44,150 bases of DNA from an uncultured Acidimicrobiales bacterium (lineage in GTDB: Bacteria; Actinomycetota; Acidimicrobiia; Acidimicrobiales; SZUA-35): positions 1-44,150 of the forward strand of contig CALJSB010000024.1 of the NCBI GenBank assembly GCA_937976305.1. The letters are read 5' to 3'. The translations under genes and the position numbers were made by a program. Under the pieces are notes generated by a model. It made no database searches. It saw nothing but the letters and a program-made list of their open reading frames with translations, and was not told the origin of the DNA. Positions 44,036 to 44,150 of this stretch are shown here, one piece after another; the stretch's first letter is position 1; every line of letters starts with the position of its first letter.

Positions 44036-44053
44036 GCGTGGCGAGGGACGAGC
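44009..44053. terminator. Long hairpin in the mreB upstream region
   Basis: 13-bp perfect stem GCTCGTCCCTCGC / GCGAGGGACGAGC with an inner 5-bp stem CGCGT / ACGCG. No T-run. It would terminate or protect a transcript coming from the gene at the right edge. Confidence 0.5.
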
Positions 44054-44083
44054 CAGCCCGGAGGGCAGTACATGAAGTTGGGG

Positions 44084-44150
44084 TCAGTGGGGCGACGCAG
44101 GCGAGGACTTGGCCAGCGGAGCTTGCGGAGCTGGACCCGCAGCAGCGGCG
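44084..44150 (-). CDS. Possible 3' end of a gene entering from the right edge
   Basis: A minus-strand frame with ~21 Ala/Pro/Ser-rich codons ends in TGA at 44084, 31 bp before the large hairpin. The composition resembles the tail of a coding sequence and another gene upstream of mreB is expected, but the fragment is too short to identify. Confidence 0.25.
   Translation of the reverse strand, partial: AAAAGPAPQAPLAKSSPASPH

Larger units (their letters stand above)
43833..44150. other. Region upstream of mreB: promoter, dispersed repeat copy B and a large hairpin
   Basis: 318 bp with the mreB promoter and its flanking inverted repeat (43847-43912), repeat copy B (43921-44035) and a long imperfect hairpin (44009-44053). 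A short minus-strand frame enters from the right edge and stops at 44084; it may be the 3' end of another gene. Confidence 0.6.

Overview
The window is a gene-dense, high-GC chromosomal segment of an actinobacterium. Class II DAHP synthase, a TANNNT box just before many start codons (leaderless mRNAs), the SLBB-type ComEA, a fatty-acyl-AMP ligase, TadE/TadG pseudopilins and a complete mreBCD-mrdA-rodA set together suggest a deep-branching, rod-forming lineage such as the Acidimicrobiia. That placement is inference: no rRNA or marker-gene comparison was possible. Almost everything is chromosomal core. I see no insertion sequence, prophage, integrase or CRISPR array.

Layout. 1-10.7 kb is mostly minus-strand: a subtilisin-like exported protease (cut by the window edge), a membrane GAF-GGDEF-EAL cyclic-di-GMP protein, holA, then (after a plus-strand YunG-like gene) comEC and comEA, a thioredoxin-TPR protein and a fatty-acyl-AMP ligase. 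tRNA-Ala(GGC) lies at 10.9 kb. leuS runs rightward and converges on rsfS, a LytR_C-domain protein and nadD. A 430-bp regulatory region then separates nadD from a rightward group-2 sigma factor and class II DAHP synthase. An ECF sigma/anti-sigma pair follows on the minus strand. At 20-26 kb two AAA+ modules diverge: MoxR plus a CoxE-like VWA protein leftward, and a CbxX-type AAA+ ATPase translationally coupled to the lipid II flippase MurJ rightward, followed by PspA.

From 26.7 kb to the end every gene is on the minus strand. In transcription order they are mreB, mreC, mreD, mrdA (PBP2), rodA, two radical-SAM-associated genes (TIGR03960/TIGR03936 type), RNase E/G, rplU, rpmA, three Tad-pilus genes, obgE and proB. 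This joins cell elongation, RNA turnover and ribosome assembly in a 17-kb block. The Tad genes interrupt the usual rplU-rpmA-obgE-proB order.

The least expected signals are non-coding. A ~105-bp repeat occurs at 18.5 kb and again at 43.9 kb, with a central stem whose arms differ in sequence but still pair. Two tandem GAAA-capped hairpins lie beside the first copy. Direct-repeat operator candidates precede pspA and sit between the two AAA+ modules. A CRP-like palindrome precedes the sigma factor, and a 10-bp inverted repeat brackets the mreB promoter. ComEC appears to have lost its nuclease-like beta-lactamase domain.
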